NCBI GenBank assembly: GCA_016709445.1
Contig: JADJMV010000001.1
Span: 558,001-622,000, forward strand
Direction: 5' to 3'
Source of the DNA: Phycisphaerales bacterium
GTDB taxonomy: Bacteria > Planctomycetota > Phycisphaerae > Phycisphaerales > UBA1924
DNA length: 64,000 bases
Both the position numbers and the translations under genes were made by a program. Shown piece after piece: positions 35,512 through 44,406 of the stretch (position 1 is its first letter; each line of letters begins with the position of its first letter). Below the pieces are notes generated by a model, which saw nothing but the letters and a program-made list of their open reading frames with translations, ran no database searches and had not been told where the DNA came from.

Positions 35512-36696
35512 TCAGCGGGACTGGCCGCGGAGCGCGTCGAATCGCTCATGGCGCCGGAGGTAGGCCTCCAGGGCGGCGCGGTCGCGCCCGTCGGCGACGC
35601 CGTCACCGTTGAGATCGACGGGGTGTTGGTGGAGGTGGTAGAGGTCGTCGATATCGACGCGGCCGTCGCCGTTGGTGTCGGCGGCGCGGGCCTGGAGGCC
35701 GGTGAGGCGGAGCACCACGACGGTGTTGCCGCTCAGGGGGTCGCCGTCGTCGACCACTCCAACGAGGGCGTGGGCGGTGGGAGAGAGCCTGGGGCCGAGG
35801 CAGAGACCTTCGAGGTTGTTGTGGCCGCCCTGGTACAGGAGCTTCTTGGAGACAGGCGTGAAGCTCGCGCCCTCGAGTGCGTCGAGGTGCGAGACGTCTT
35901 CGGCGTTGGCGAAGCCGACGAGATAGATGCGGGTGAGGAAGAAGGGCGTTGTGAAGGCGAGGGAGCGTTCGAGGGCGAGCAGCGAGCCATCGGGGAGGGC
36001 GACGAGGTCGGAGAGGCCGCTCTGGCCGGGATTGCCAAAGGGGATATTGGGGCCATGCATGGGCTCGACGGCGTACGCGAGCTCGGAGAGGGCGAGGCCG
36101 GTCGCGGTCTGGAGGCGCAGCAGGCGGACCGTTGTGCCGTTGTCGGGCGTGGCGCGAGGGCCATCGGGCCGGAGGGCCTCTTCGTTGGCGGTCCAGGCGA
36201 AGTCGGGGTCGAACGAGAGGGATTCGAGCCCGAGGTTGGCGCGTCGGGAGGTGTAGATTGTGGGTGGGTCGAGCGTGGCGATCAGCGCGCCGTCGATCAG
36301 CGAGAACTTGCGCACGACCGATGCAGCCTCATCGCTGATCAGCACGGCCGCGGGGTCGGCGAGGCAGATGCCCTCGTGATCGCCCGAGCGCGCGAGGGTG
36401 AGACCCCGGACGTTGGTGAGACTCTCGACGGCGCCGGCGGCGCTGAGTTGCAGTTCAAAGAACACAAGCTTGTTGCTGTTGTCCATGGCCGCGGCGTAGG
36501 TGGCGTTGCCGAGCCAGGTGACGCCGCTGAGCCCGGCGATGGTGAAAGGCTGGCCATGCTGGTCGTTGGCTTGGCTGGGGAGCGAGACGGTATCGGCGTA
36601 GGCGATCGCCAACTGCGCATGGGCCGAGTCGGCCGCGGCGGCCAAGAGGGGGAACAGGAGGAAGAGCGCCGCTCGAACGGGCATCGGGCCGGTCAT
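35512..36696 (-). CDS. Secreted phytase-esterase-like protein with dockerin-like C-terminus
   Basis: About 394 residues; a start at 36732 (adding MRRRAKTAHPRR) is also possible. Signal peptide (AALFLLFPLLAAAADSAHAQ), then a propeller-like domain with GLSGVTWLGNATYAAAMDNS, RSGDHEGICLAD, NLGLESLSFDPD, SGLSDLVALPDGSLLALERSL, NLEGLCLGPRL, matching the 'esterase-like activity of phytase' family. The C-terminus has dockerin-like DTNGDGRVDIDDLYHLHQ and DLNGDGVADGRDRAALEAY, but it ends LRGQSR, not Gly-Cys. Enzyme activity unproved in the family. Confidence 0.8.
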   Translation of the reverse strand: MTGPMPVRAALFLLFPLLAAAADSAHAQLAIAYADTVSLPSQANDQHGQPFTIAGLSGVTWLGNATYAAAMDNSNKLVFFELQLSAAGAVESLTNVRGLTLARSGDHEGICLADPAAVLISDEAASVVRKFSLIDGALIATLDPPTIYTSRRANLGLESLSFDPDFAWTANEEALRPDGPRATPDNGTTVRLLRLQTATGLALSELAYAVEPMHGPNIPFGNPGQSGLSDLVALPDGSLLALERSLAFTTPFFLTRIYLVGFANAEDVSHLDALEGASFTPVSKKLLYQGGHNNLEGLCLGPRLSPTAHALVGVVDDGDPLSGNTVVVLRLTGLQARAADTNGDGRVDIDDLYHLHQHPVDLNGDGVADGRDRAALEAYLRRHERFDALRGQSR

Positions 36697-36946
36697 TCGT
36701 CTCGGGTGTGCGGTCTTGGCGCGGCGACGCATGTTCGGATGGTACGGGGGGCCCGCAGCGGGGCCCAGCGGTTCTTCGCAGGTGGGCGAATGGTGCCCGG
36801 ACGTGCTGAACTGCGTGCAGAGGCGCTCGAAGCGCGGCGACCGATGGGGATGTGGGCCGCGGCGGAGCGTGGCCGGGATCGGTCGGCATCGGCCGGGCCG
36901 ATGCGCGGCCGCGGGCTGGTGGGGCGTCCGAAATTGCCGGTTGCGT

Positions 36947-37930
36947 TCAGCAGCCGGTCGCCCAGGCGTTGAGGAACGCGAGGACATCGAGCGTGTTGAC
37001 GGCGCCGTCGTGATTGAAGTCGGCCTCGGGTCTGCCCGCGACCCAGTCGTTGAGGAAGGCGAGCACATCCTGCGTGTTCACGGTGCAGTCCGCGTTGTAG
37101 TTGGCGTCGCAATCGGAATCGAAGCCGGTCACGAGCAGCACGTGGTTGCCGCCGCCGTAGGTCGAGAAGAGGAAGTCTCCGGTGACGGGGTCGCGCGTGC
37201 CGCCCTCGACGCCGACGAGCCCGCTGAGGAAGACGCGCCGGGTGTTCGCGACAGGGTCGCCGTTGGAATCGACTTCGTAGGCCGCGATCCCTCCCAGGTT
37301 GTATTCGCTGATGAGCACGCTGGGGGCCGTGAACAGCGGAGCGCCGGACTCGATGTACACGATGCCCTCTGGTCCGCCGCCCAGGCTGATGTCGGTGAGG
37401 GGGCCGGAGATGTCGAACGTGCCGTCGCCGTCGGGCGCCACCACGGCGTCGTGCCATCGCCCCGAATTGTAGGGGAAGACCTTGAAGCGGCCCTCGCCCG
37501 GGAAGCCCGCGGGGACGAAGGCGATGGCGCCGACCGACGCACTGAACCCGAGGGCCGTGAGATCGATCTCCCGGTCGGCCTGAGCCGAGCCCGGCTTGAT
37601 CTGCCCCACATAGTTTGAGTTGTAGCGGCTGTAGAAGAGCACGCCGTCGGGGCCGTAGCACAGGCCCCCGTCGTTACGGGGCGCGCTGGCGATGGGGATG
37701 CCGGGGCCGGCGAACCCGGTGATCCGTCCGTCGAGACCGCGCGTGATGGGCACGGCGAAAATCGCGCCGGTGGGGTTGCCCGCGTTGCCCGCGATCAGGA
37801 GGGTGTCGGGATCGTCGGCCGAGAACACCAGTCCGCCGAAGGGGGAGGGCACGTCCGGAGGGGACCCGAGGTCGTCGAACCGGTACGCGCATTCGTAGTA
37901 GGGGTCGATCGCCTGGGCCCGCGGGCTGTC
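36947..37930 (-). CDS. Dockerin-type protein lacking its 5' end and signal peptide
   Basis: Protein-like sequence runs from 37930 to the stop at 36947 (about 327 residues): SPRAQA, then IDPYYECAYRFDDLGSPPDV, GGLVFSADDPDTLLIAGNAG, FKVFPYNSGRWHDAVVAP and the paired EF-hand-like units ending Ala-Thr-Gly-Cys. RAQA looks like the end of a signal peptide, but the codon before it (37931-37933) is the stop codon of the upstream gene, in the same frame. Signal peptide, ribosome site and promoter are missing; the only later start is a GTG at 37852. It therefore looks like a 5'-deleted gene or an assembly join, probably non-functional as an exported protein. Confidence 0.7.
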   Translation of the reverse strand, partial: DSPRAQAIDPYYECAYRFDDLGSPPDVPSPFGGLVFSADDPDTLLIAGNAGNPTGAIFAVPITRGLDGRITGFAGPGIPIASAPRNDGGLCYGPDGVLFYSRYNSNYVGQIKPGSAQADREIDLTALGFSASVGAIAFVPAGFPGEGRFKVFPYNSGRWHDAVVAPDGDGTFDISGPLTDISLGGGPEGIVYIESGAPLFTAPSVLISEYNLGGIAAYEVDSNGDPVANTRRVFLSGLVGVEGGTRDPVTGDFLFSTYGGGNHVLLVTGFDSDCDANYNADCTVNTQDVLAFLNDWVAGRPEADFNHDGAVNTLDVLAFLNAWATGC

Positions 37931-39292
37931 CTACTCCGCCACCGCGCGGTCGGCGGGCTCGTCCTGCTCGGGCGGGGGCTCCGGCGTGGGGCCGACGCGA
38001 ACGCGGACGACCCGGGTGGGCTCGGCCTCGAGGACGTGGACCGAGAGGTTGGCGCTGGCGAAGGACTCGCCGGCCTCCGGGATTCGTCCGAGGGTGACGG
38101 TGACGAAGCCGGCAACGGTGTCGTAGTCCTCGCTCTCGGGGATCTCGAAGTCGAGGGCCTCGAGCGCGTCGTTGGCGTCGTCGATATGCATGCGGGCGTC
38201 GATGGTGGCCTCGCGGGTTTCGGTGTCGATGGTGAGTTCCGGGCTGGCCTCGTCGGCGCCCTCGTACTCGTCCTGGATCTCGCCGAAGATCTCCTCGACG
38301 ATGTCTTCGATGGTAACGAGCCCGGCGGTGCCGCCGTATTCATCGATGACCATGGCAATGTGGACCTTCTGGGCCAGCAGTTCGTGCATGAGCTGCCGCA
38401 CGGTCTTGGTCTCGGGGACGAAGACGGCCGGGCGGAGAAGCTGCTGGAGCGTGAAGGGGGCGGGGGGCTTCTCGGCGGTGAGCCAGCGGAGGAGGTCTTT
38501 GGCGTAGAGCACACCGCTGACGTGGTCGAGGTTGTCGTTGTAGACGGGGATGCGGCTGTGCGGGCAGTCGCGGACGAAGGCCTTCACGGCGTCGAGATCG
38601 TCGGTGTGCTGCATCGCTTCGATCTCGGTGCGGGGGGTCATGATCTCTTCGACGGTCGTTGAACGGAACTCGACGACCGCCTCGATCATGTCCTGCTCGG
38701 TCTCGTCGAACTGGCCCTCCTGCCGACCCTCTTCGACCACGCTGAGGAGTTCGGCCTCGAGCACCTCGGCGTCGGTCTCGTCGTCCACGCGGGCGAGGCG
38801 GCGGACGATCTCGTCGACGAACTGCGCGACGCGATCGAAGGGTCGCAGCAGCACGTAGATCGCGCGGATGAGCAGGGAGAGGCGGAGGATCAGGCCCTCT
38901 CCGACATGGGTTGCGAGGCTGCTGGGCACGACGAAGCCGAAGAGCCACAGGAAGACCGCCGAGGCGATGAGGGCGAGGGTGACATGGGCGGTCGTCGGCG
39001 CGGGCTGGGCCGCGCCCTCGGCGACGACAGCCGGTCCGGCGATCCAGAAGACGAGCGCGACGGGGACGATCAGGGTAGAGATGATGCGGGGGAGGCCGAT
39101 GGCGAGGCAGTGGCCCTCGACGTCTTCGAGAATGCGCTGGACGCGCTTCTGTGCCGCGGGGCTTCCGGTGTCTTCGGCCATGTCGGAGAGGCGGGTGCGG
39201 ACGACAGATCGCAGCGCGAGGTGCAGCGTCGAGAAGAGCGCCGAGCTCAGGAGGGCGAGGAGGGCGATCAGGAGTCCGAGGTTGCCGATCAA
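37931..39292 (-). CDS. CBS-domain membrane protein (CorC/TlyC hemolysin family)
   Basis: 453 residues: an N-terminal DUF21/CNNM membrane domain (four helices, residues about 1-165), two CBS domains (IMTPRTEIEAM.. and VPETKTVRQLMHELL.. with MVIDEYGGTAGLVTIEDIVEEIFGEIQDEY) and a C-terminal CorC_HlyC domain (DDANDALEALDFEIPESEDYDTVAGFV), plus an acidic Pro-rich tail. The family is linked to Mg2+/Co2+ homeostasis. The start is a TTG whose last bases form the ybeY stop (TTGA), so it is translationally coupled to ybeY, a common order in bacteria. Confidence 0.88.
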   Translation of the reverse strand: MIGNLGLLIALLALLSSALFSTLHLALRSVVRTRLSDMAEDTGSPAAQKRVQRILEDVEGHCLAIGLPRIISTLIVPVALVFWIAGPAVVAEGAAQPAPTTAHVTLALIASAVFLWLFGFVVPSSLATHVGEGLILRLSLLIRAIYVLLRPFDRVAQFVDEIVRRLARVDDETDAEVLEAELLSVVEEGRQEGQFDETEQDMIEAVVEFRSTTVEEIMTPRTEIEAMQHTDDLDAVKAFVRDCPHSRIPVYNDNLDHVSGVLYAKDLLRWLTAEKPPAPFTLQQLLRPAVFVPETKTVRQLMHELLAQKVHIAMVIDEYGGTAGLVTIEDIVEEIFGEIQDEYEGADEASPELTIDTETREATIDARMHIDDANDALEALDFEIPESEDYDTVAGFVTVTLGRIPEAGESFASANLSVHVLEAEPTRVVRVRVGPTPEPPPEQDEPADRAVAE

Positions 39293-39870
39293 TTCGTGTC
39301 TCGCGCCGGCGAACCGGTGGGGGCAACGCGCCCCTCGGGCTCGGGCATCGGGTGCGGGGGCGCGTAGGTCGCGCCGATACCGGCCGCGTCGAGCAGCCGA
39401 TCTTCCTCGGCGTGCATCCTGGCCGCGTCGGCTTCGTCGTGGTCGTCGTAGCCGAGGCAGTGGAGCACGCCGTGGATGAGGTAGAGGAGGATCTCTCGCG
39501 CAACGGTGTGGCCCCGCGGGGCGGCCTGACGGGCGGCCTCGTCGGTGCAGAGCAGGAGGTCGACGTCGAGGGGGCCCTCCGCGGTGTCGCGGAGGTCAAA
39601 GGTGAGGACGTCGGTGGTGCCGGGGACTCCGGACCACCGCGCGTGGGCGGCGGCCATGGCCTGGTCGTCGACGAGTCGGGCGCGGATCTCTCCGGCGAGC
39701 GCCAAGGGAGCGAGGGCATCGCGGGCGCGCTGGGCCACCCAAAGACGCTCCTGGCGAGCCAGGGCACCCCGGTCATCGACCACGTCGATCGTGAGAGTCA
39801 GAGCTTCGCCCCCCGGACTGGGAGGCTCCGCAGCTGTCGAACCTTCGTCACCCATGCCATTGCCTGCCAT
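39289..39870 (-). CDS. ybeY: Endoribonuclease YbeY
   Basis: Metal-dependent RNase for 16S rRNA maturation and ribosome quality control. 193 residues if started at 39870. The signature HGVLHCLGYDDHDEADAARMHAEE supplies the three zinc-binding histidines; DVLTFDL lies upstream as usual. The C-terminal tail after LLDAAG is longer and Pro-rich. The start is uncertain; ATG at 39855 is also possible and no ribosome site is strong. It overlaps the CBS-domain gene by four bases. Confidence 0.9.
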   Translation of the reverse strand: MAGNGMGDEGSTAAEPPSPGGEALTLTIDVVDDRGALARQERLWVAQRARDALAPLALAGEIRARLVDDQAMAAAHARWSGVPGTTDVLTFDLRDTAEGPLDVDLLLCTDEAARQAAPRGHTVAREILLYLIHGVLHCLGYDDHDEADAARMHAEEDRLLDAAGIGATYAPPHPMPEPEGRVAPTGSPARDTN

Positions 39871-39978
39871 GGGCCCGGCGAAAACCCTCGTCCGAGCCCG
39901 ATCCGATTCGCCGACACTGTACCGCACCGGGAGCCCGCGGCCAAACCGAGTGCGGAAGGAACTCTATTCGGTTTGTGT

Positions 39979-40560
39979 TCAGGAAGTCTGGAGCAGGCCG
40001 GCGGTGCGGACGGTGGTCTTGACGACGTTCCGAACGGCGTCGGCCTGGGCCGGGTTGGCCAGGGAGCCATCGGGGGCAAAGGCGGTGTGGGCGGTCGCAA
40101 GGGCGAACTGGTCGGGGACGAGGTAGACCCCGATGTTGCCGAGGATCGAACGGACGGTGACGAGGCCGCGGAGGCCCCCGAGAGCGCCGGGAGAGGCCGC
40201 CAGGAGGCCGCCGACCTTGCCACGGAAGCATTCAAGGGGTTTCTCCCCCTGGCGTGGCCGGCTGAGCCAGTCGAATGTGTTCTTGAGCAGGGGGGTGATG
40301 GAGCTGTTGTACTCGGGACAGCTGACGATGAAGCCGTCGTGGGCCTTGAAGAGATCCTTGAGTTTGAGGGCGTTGGGGGGGAGGCCCTCGGCCGCCTCAT
40401 GGTCCTCGTCCATGATGGGCATGGGGAAATCACCAAGATGCAGTTCGGTGACCTCGGCGCCGGCGTCGCGAGCGAATCCGGCGGCGAGGTGGGCGAGCTT
40501 GCGGTTCCACGAGTCTTTGCGGGCGCTGCCGGCGAAGACGAGGAGGCGTGGAGTGGTCAT
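39979..40560 (-). CDS. NADPH-dependent FMN reductase family protein
   Basis: 193 residues of flavodoxin-like fold: RLLVFAGSARKDSWNRKLAH (phosphate-binding loop GSARKDS), EVTELHLGDFPMPIMDED, GFIVSCPEYNSSITPLLKNTFDWLSR, GKVGGLLAASPGALGGLRG and LGNIGVYLVPDQFAL. These match the NAD(P)H:quinone/FMN reductase group (SsuE/ChrR-like). AGGAG precedes the ATG at 40560. Substrate could be quinones, FMN or metals. Confidence 0.9.
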   Translation of the reverse strand: MTTPRLLVFAGSARKDSWNRKLAHLAAGFARDAGAEVTELHLGDFPMPIMDEDHEAAEGLPPNALKLKDLFKAHDGFIVSCPEYNSSITPLLKNTFDWLSRPRQGEKPLECFRGKVGGLLAASPGALGGLRGLVTVRSILGNIGVYLVPDQFALATAHTAFAPDGSLANPAQADAVRNVVKTTVRTAGLLQTS

Positions 40561-40675
40561 GGGGCGGCTCCTGGGCTGCGGTGGATCGCGGTGGGTAGTT
40601 GTTGCAACAGACAAACGGCGGGGTGATGGTATTCCGCGGCCCTGTCTGGGTGCAAGCAGGGGACGGCGTGGTCCG

Positions 40676-42109
40676 CTACCGGCCGTTGCGTCGGGTGTTG
40701 AGCGCGTCGTAGACGAAGTTGGCGAAAGGCACACCCGAACGGGCGCAGACTCCTTCGGACCACCGCTGCTGGCGAAGGCTCTGGAGGAGGCGGGTGGGGA
40801 TGCGAGCCCAAGGGCGGGCGAGCAACTGGCGGCGCGAGCCGTGGAAGTGGTAGCGGCTGACGGTGTAGACGCCGAAGTTCTCGACGTGCGAGTAGTCGAG
40901 AAAGGCGCGGGCCTCGCGGCGCGTGGGGTAGAGAATGTAGCGTCGGAGACGGTCGTGGATTGCGGGGCGGAGGTCCTCGGCGGTGACGGCGAGGGCCTCG
41001 GGGGTGTCGAGGAAGTCGGCGGTGTAGTCGTCGATGCCGCGCCACACCTCGCGGAACCGGCCGCGGAAATTCTTGGCTTCGGTCTTCTCGATGCGGACGT
41101 TGGCGTGGACCCAGCCTCGGGGGTCTCTCTCGTATCCGTCGACGGTGCCGTGAGGCCCGGAGGCGAACATCTCGAAGACGGAGTTGTTTCGGAGGATGCA
41201 GCGTTCGAGGAAGTCGTTGGAGCGGGTATCGCAGAAGAAGCCCTGCCGGGTGGAGCCTTCGGCGTCCATGGCGGGGAGGTGCTCGAGGCCGAAGTAGAGT
41301 CCGTGGATCTGGGGGCAGCCCGGGACCCCGCGCGCGGCGCGGTGGAGGTTGGTCTGGATCGAGCCCTTCCAGCCGATGTCAATGAGGGCGACCCGGCCGC
41401 CGTCGAAGAAGCCGCGCTGACGGAGGTAGGCGTTCAGGAGTGTCCGGAGGTCATCCCGGTGGAGCTCGAACATGCGGAGGACGTGGGGGGCGTTGATGAA
41501 GGCCTGGAGTTCGCCGTGTTGCCCGGGTCGACGGATGCATCGGTCGGGATCGGCCAGGCCGTGGCGCGCGGCGAGATGGAGGAACGGGTCTTCGGGGAGG
41601 GTGAGGTTTCGGAGGAGTTGGCGGAGAGTCTGGCCGGGGTACTGGCCCCACATGCGGCGGATCTCCTCCATGGTGAGACCGTCCATGCTGGCCAGGAATG
41701 TGAGGCGGCGGTTGACGGCGAGGTAGGCGCCGTCGGGCTTGGCGTTTCGGACGCCGAGCGCGCGGGCGAGGCGGTGGTACATCCGCATGAACATCCAGCC
41801 CTCGCGGCTGAGGAAGTAGACGCGGTCAAACTCGCTGGCGCGTTCCAGGACGTGGCGGGAGAAGGCCAGGAAGGCGGGGGCGAGGAGCAGGCCGAGCTGG
41901 TAGTGGGGGTTGCGGGTGTGGGCCCGGTCGGTGCGGACGGCGCGGGGGAGGGACTCGACGGCGTGGAGCGCGGCCTCGCCGGTCCAGAAGCTATTCCGGC
42001 GGGAGAGGTCTTCACGAAGGGCGCGACGCACGGCGGCTGCTCGGGGGGCGCGGGCCGGCGCGGGGCCAGCCTCGAGTGCCGGACGGAGCGGGACGGCGTG
42101 CGAGGTCAC
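40676..42109 (-). CDS. HAD-like protein of cell-surface polysaccharide type (COG5610-like)
   Basis: 477 residues. The segment YFLSREGWMFMRMYHRLARAL and the following YLAVNRRLTFLASMDGL, then ALIDIGWKGSIQTNLHRA and HGLYFGLE, resemble the large HAD-superfamily proteins (COG5610) found in capsule and O-antigen clusters, often fused to glycosyltransferases. The DxD catalytic motif usual at the N-terminus of HAD enzymes is not obvious. Start is a GTG whose sequence overlaps the stop of the small upstream ORF (GTGA). The polysaccharide genes at 44.8-49.2 kb are close. Confidence 0.7.
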   Translation of the reverse strand: MTSHAVPLRPALEAGPAPARAPRAAAVRRALREDLSRRNSFWTGEAALHAVESLPRAVRTDRAHTRNPHYQLGLLLAPAFLAFSRHVLERASEFDRVYFLSREGWMFMRMYHRLARALGVRNAKPDGAYLAVNRRLTFLASMDGLTMEEIRRMWGQYPGQTLRQLLRNLTLPEDPFLHLAARHGLADPDRCIRRPGQHGELQAFINAPHVLRMFELHRDDLRTLLNAYLRQRGFFDGGRVALIDIGWKGSIQTNLHRAARGVPGCPQIHGLYFGLEHLPAMDAEGSTRQGFFCDTRSNDFLERCILRNNSVFEMFASGPHGTVDGYERDPRGWVHANVRIEKTEAKNFRGRFREVWRGIDDYTADFLDTPEALAVTAEDLRPAIHDRLRRYILYPTRREARAFLDYSHVENFGVYTVSRYHFHGSRRQLLARPWARIPTRLLQSLRQQRWSEGVCARSGVPFANFVYDALNTRRNGR

Positions 42110-42387
42110 TGGCCGGGCTCCCTGGGCATGCGCAGGAGGACCCCGGCAGCCCGGCCGGCGAGGCGGAGGGGCAGGGCGAGCAGCCAGGCGCCCACCCTCA
42201 GGCCCCGAACGCCGAGCGTGGCGGTGAGGGGCCCGGGAAGACGGTCGGCGAGGGTGACGGCGAGCTGCTCTTGGAGCAATGGTTGGGCTGGGGCGAGTGG
42301 GCGCGCGGCGCGGCCCTGCGGCGAGCCGCGGTAAGCCGCGGCGGTCGCGCGTCGAGCTGCAACGGCCCAGAGACGTTCCCGCACCAC
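42106..42387 (-). CDS. Small ORF coupled to the HAD-like gene
   Basis: About 93 residues, starting at paired GTG codons (42387/42384). Basic and Ala/Leu-rich, with a moderately hydrophobic C-terminal part (GAWLLALPLRLAGRAAGVLL). Its stop TGA overlaps the GTG start of the HAD-like gene, which supports real translation. TATACT lies six bases upstream of the start, so a leaderless transcript is possible. No family recognised. Confidence 0.4.
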   Translation of the reverse strand: MVRERLWAVAARRATAAAYRGSPQGRAARPLAPAQPLLQEQLAVTLADRLPGPLTATLGVRGLRVGAWLLALPLRLAGRAAGVLLRMPREPGQ

Positions 42388-42530
42388 GGTCGAGTATAAG
42401 CCGGGGTAATGCCGGGTCGGCGCGCGGTCGGGGGGCGGGGACGTCGTGAGGCTCGGGGCGCGGGCGCGTCGGCTACAGTTGGCTCTTCCGGCGGATGCGC
42501 CGCCGGACTGCAGCGCGCAGGGGCCAACGG

Positions 42531-43820
42531 ATGCCGTACACACTCAAGCCCGAGCAGGGCCTCACGGTCGACGCGGAGAACACCAAGTACCTCGCCGGTC
42601 ACGTGGACACGGGGGATCGGTGGGTGCTCAACTTCGGCCCGCAGCACCCGGCGACGCACACGACGCTGCGGTTGGTGCTGGAGTTGGACGGCGAGCGGGT
42701 GGCGCGGTGCACACCGCACATCGGCTACCTGCACTCGGGGTTCGAGAAGCTCGGCGAGCACCTGGACTACAACCAGTACGTCTCGATCGTGAGCCGGATG
42801 AACTACCTGTCCCCGATCTCGAACGACATCTGCTGGCACCACGCTGTGGAGAAGCTGCTCGGGATCGAGCTCACGCCGCGTTGCAAGGCCGTGCGGACGA
42901 TCATGGCGGAGTTGGGCCGCATCCAGGACCACCTGCTGTGCGTGGGCGCGGCGGCGCTGGACCTCGGTGCGTTTACGGGCTTTTTGTACGCGTTCAACCC
43001 GCGTGAGCGGATCTACGACATCTGCGACTACATCTCGGGGCAGCGGTACCACCCGGATTGGACGCGCGTGGGCGGCACCTCGCAGGACCTGCCCGACGAG
43101 GAACGATTCAAGGCGATCCTCAAGGACTTCCTGCACAAGGACGCGCTGAACGCGATCAAGGATCTCGAGGACCTGGTGAAGCGTAACCGCATCTTCATCG
43201 AGCGGACGCAAGGCGTGGGAGTACTGAGCAAGGAAGACGCCATCGCGTGGTCGATCACCGGCCCATTGGCGAGGGCGAGCGGCGTGCGGCGCGACCTGCG
43301 GAAGGACTTCCCCTACCTGTGCTATGCGGACAACTGGGACGGCCAGGGCGCCGAGGCGGTGAAGTTCAGCGTGCCGGTCGCGAGCGAGGGAGACGTGTAC
43401 TCGCGGTTCCTGGTGCGGCTGGAGGAGATCCGTCAGTCGGTGAAGATCATCGACCAGCTCATCGACAAGATCCCCGGCGGGCCGATGAACGCGGGGGTGG
43501 ATTCAAAGGCCGTGAAGCCGCCGAAGAGCGACGTGTACGGCTCGATCGAGGGGCTGATCCAGCACTTCGAGCTGATCATGACCAACCGCGGTTGGGAGGC
43601 GCCGATCGGCGAAGTGTACGGGTGCCAGGAGACGGCCAACGGCGAGCTGGGCTACTACGTCGTCGGCGACGGATCGCCCCGGGCGTTCCGGGCGCGGACG
43701 CGCCCGCCGAGCTTCATCAACTATCAGATCATGGCGAAGCTGCTCGAGGGGCACATGCTGGCGGACACGGTGGCGATCTTGGGATCGCTGAACATCGTGG
43801 CGGCCGAGCTGGACCGGTAG
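42531..43820 (+). CDS. nuoD: NADH-quinone oxidoreductase subunit D
   Basis: 429 residues of the 49-kDa subunit of respiratory complex I, which lies in the peripheral arm next to the quinone site. Conserved parts: LNFGPQHPATHTTLRLVLELDG, HIGYLHSGFEKLGE, MNYLSPISND, LGRIQDHLL, FIERTQGVGVLSKEDA, TGPLARASG, PGGPMNAG, ETANGELGYYVVGDGSPRAFR and DTVAILGSLNIVAAELDR. Length and motifs fit a full functional gene. No other nuo gene is adjacent, so the operon is dispersed or nuoD is alone here. The ATG at 42531 is chosen over an earlier in-frame one because the family starts there. Confidence 0.94.
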   Translation: MPYTLKPEQGLTVDAENTKYLAGHVDTGDRWVLNFGPQHPATHTTLRLVLELDGERVARCTPHIGYLHSGFEKLGEHLDYNQYVSIVSRMNYLSPISNDICWHHAVEKLLGIELTPRCKAVRTIMAELGRIQDHLLCVGAAALDLGAFTGFLYAFNPRERIYDICDYISGQRYHPDWTRVGGTSQDLPDEERFKAILKDFLHKDALNAIKDLEDLVKRNRIFIERTQGVGVLSKEDAIAWSITGPLARASGVRRDLRKDFPYLCYADNWDGQGAEAVKFSVPVASEGDVYSRFLVRLEEIRQSVKIIDQLIDKIPGGPMNAGVDSKAVKPPKSDVYGSIEGLIQHFELIMTNRGWEAPIGEVYGCQETANGELGYYVVGDGSPRAFRARTRPPSFINYQIMAKLLEGHMLADTVAILGSLNIVAAELDR

Positions 43821-43907
43821 GACGGAACGCGGACAGCACGGAGCGGGCGCGGAGGCCGCGGAGTGGAAGCGGGGCCCTGCCCCACGCCTCGATCGGGGCG
43901 CCGTCGG

Positions 43908-44288
43908 CTATTCGAGATCGATCGCGAGCGTGTGGAACGGTTGGTAGAGCCCGAGCGATGCGCCGCTGGGGAGCGGGAAGGTCGTGGCGCGTCCCCACGG
44001 GGCCTCGACGACGGGGGAGCACTGGGCGCCATTGGCTTCGAGGGCGGCGATGGTGGGGGCGAGGTCGTCGCACATGAGGTAGAGGACGGCGCCGATGAGG
44101 TTGTGGCCCGCGTGGTGCTGGACGAAGGGGGTGTCGGAGGGGTGCACGGCGGCCTCGGCGGGCGGGAGCCTGAAGATGAGCCAACCCTCGCCGGCGTCGA
44201 CGGAGGGGAAGCCGAGTGTGTCACGGAGGAAGGCGCGGTCGGCGTCGGGGTCGGTGCTGGAGAACAGGAGATGGGCGCCGGTGATCAT
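43908..44288 (-). CDS. VOC family (glyoxalase-like) protein
   Basis: 126 residues of the vicinal-oxygen-chelate fold: GAHLLFSSTDPDADRAFLRDTLGF, WLIFRLPPAEAAVHP, LYLMCDDLAPTIAALEANGAQ, PWGRATTFPLPSGASLGLYQP. Metal-binding residues would be His and Glu/His positions, but only some are evident, so enzyme activity is uncertain. Converges with nuoD. Confidence 0.85.
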   Translation of the reverse strand: MITGAHLLFSSTDPDADRAFLRDTLGFPSVDAGEGWLIFRLPPAEAAVHPSDTPFVQHHAGHNLIGAVLYLMCDDLAPTIAALEANGAQCSPVVEAPWGRATTFPLPSGASLGLYQPFHTLAIDLE

Positions 44289-44406
44289 GGGGCCCAGAGT
44301 ACCGCGCGGGTCGCTCGCTGCGCGAAACAGACGTCCGGGGTGGGTGGTCGCTCGGCTGGGGCGGCGCCCTCGGCCCGTCCGGGGTCCCGCTCACCAATCA
44401 CACAGA

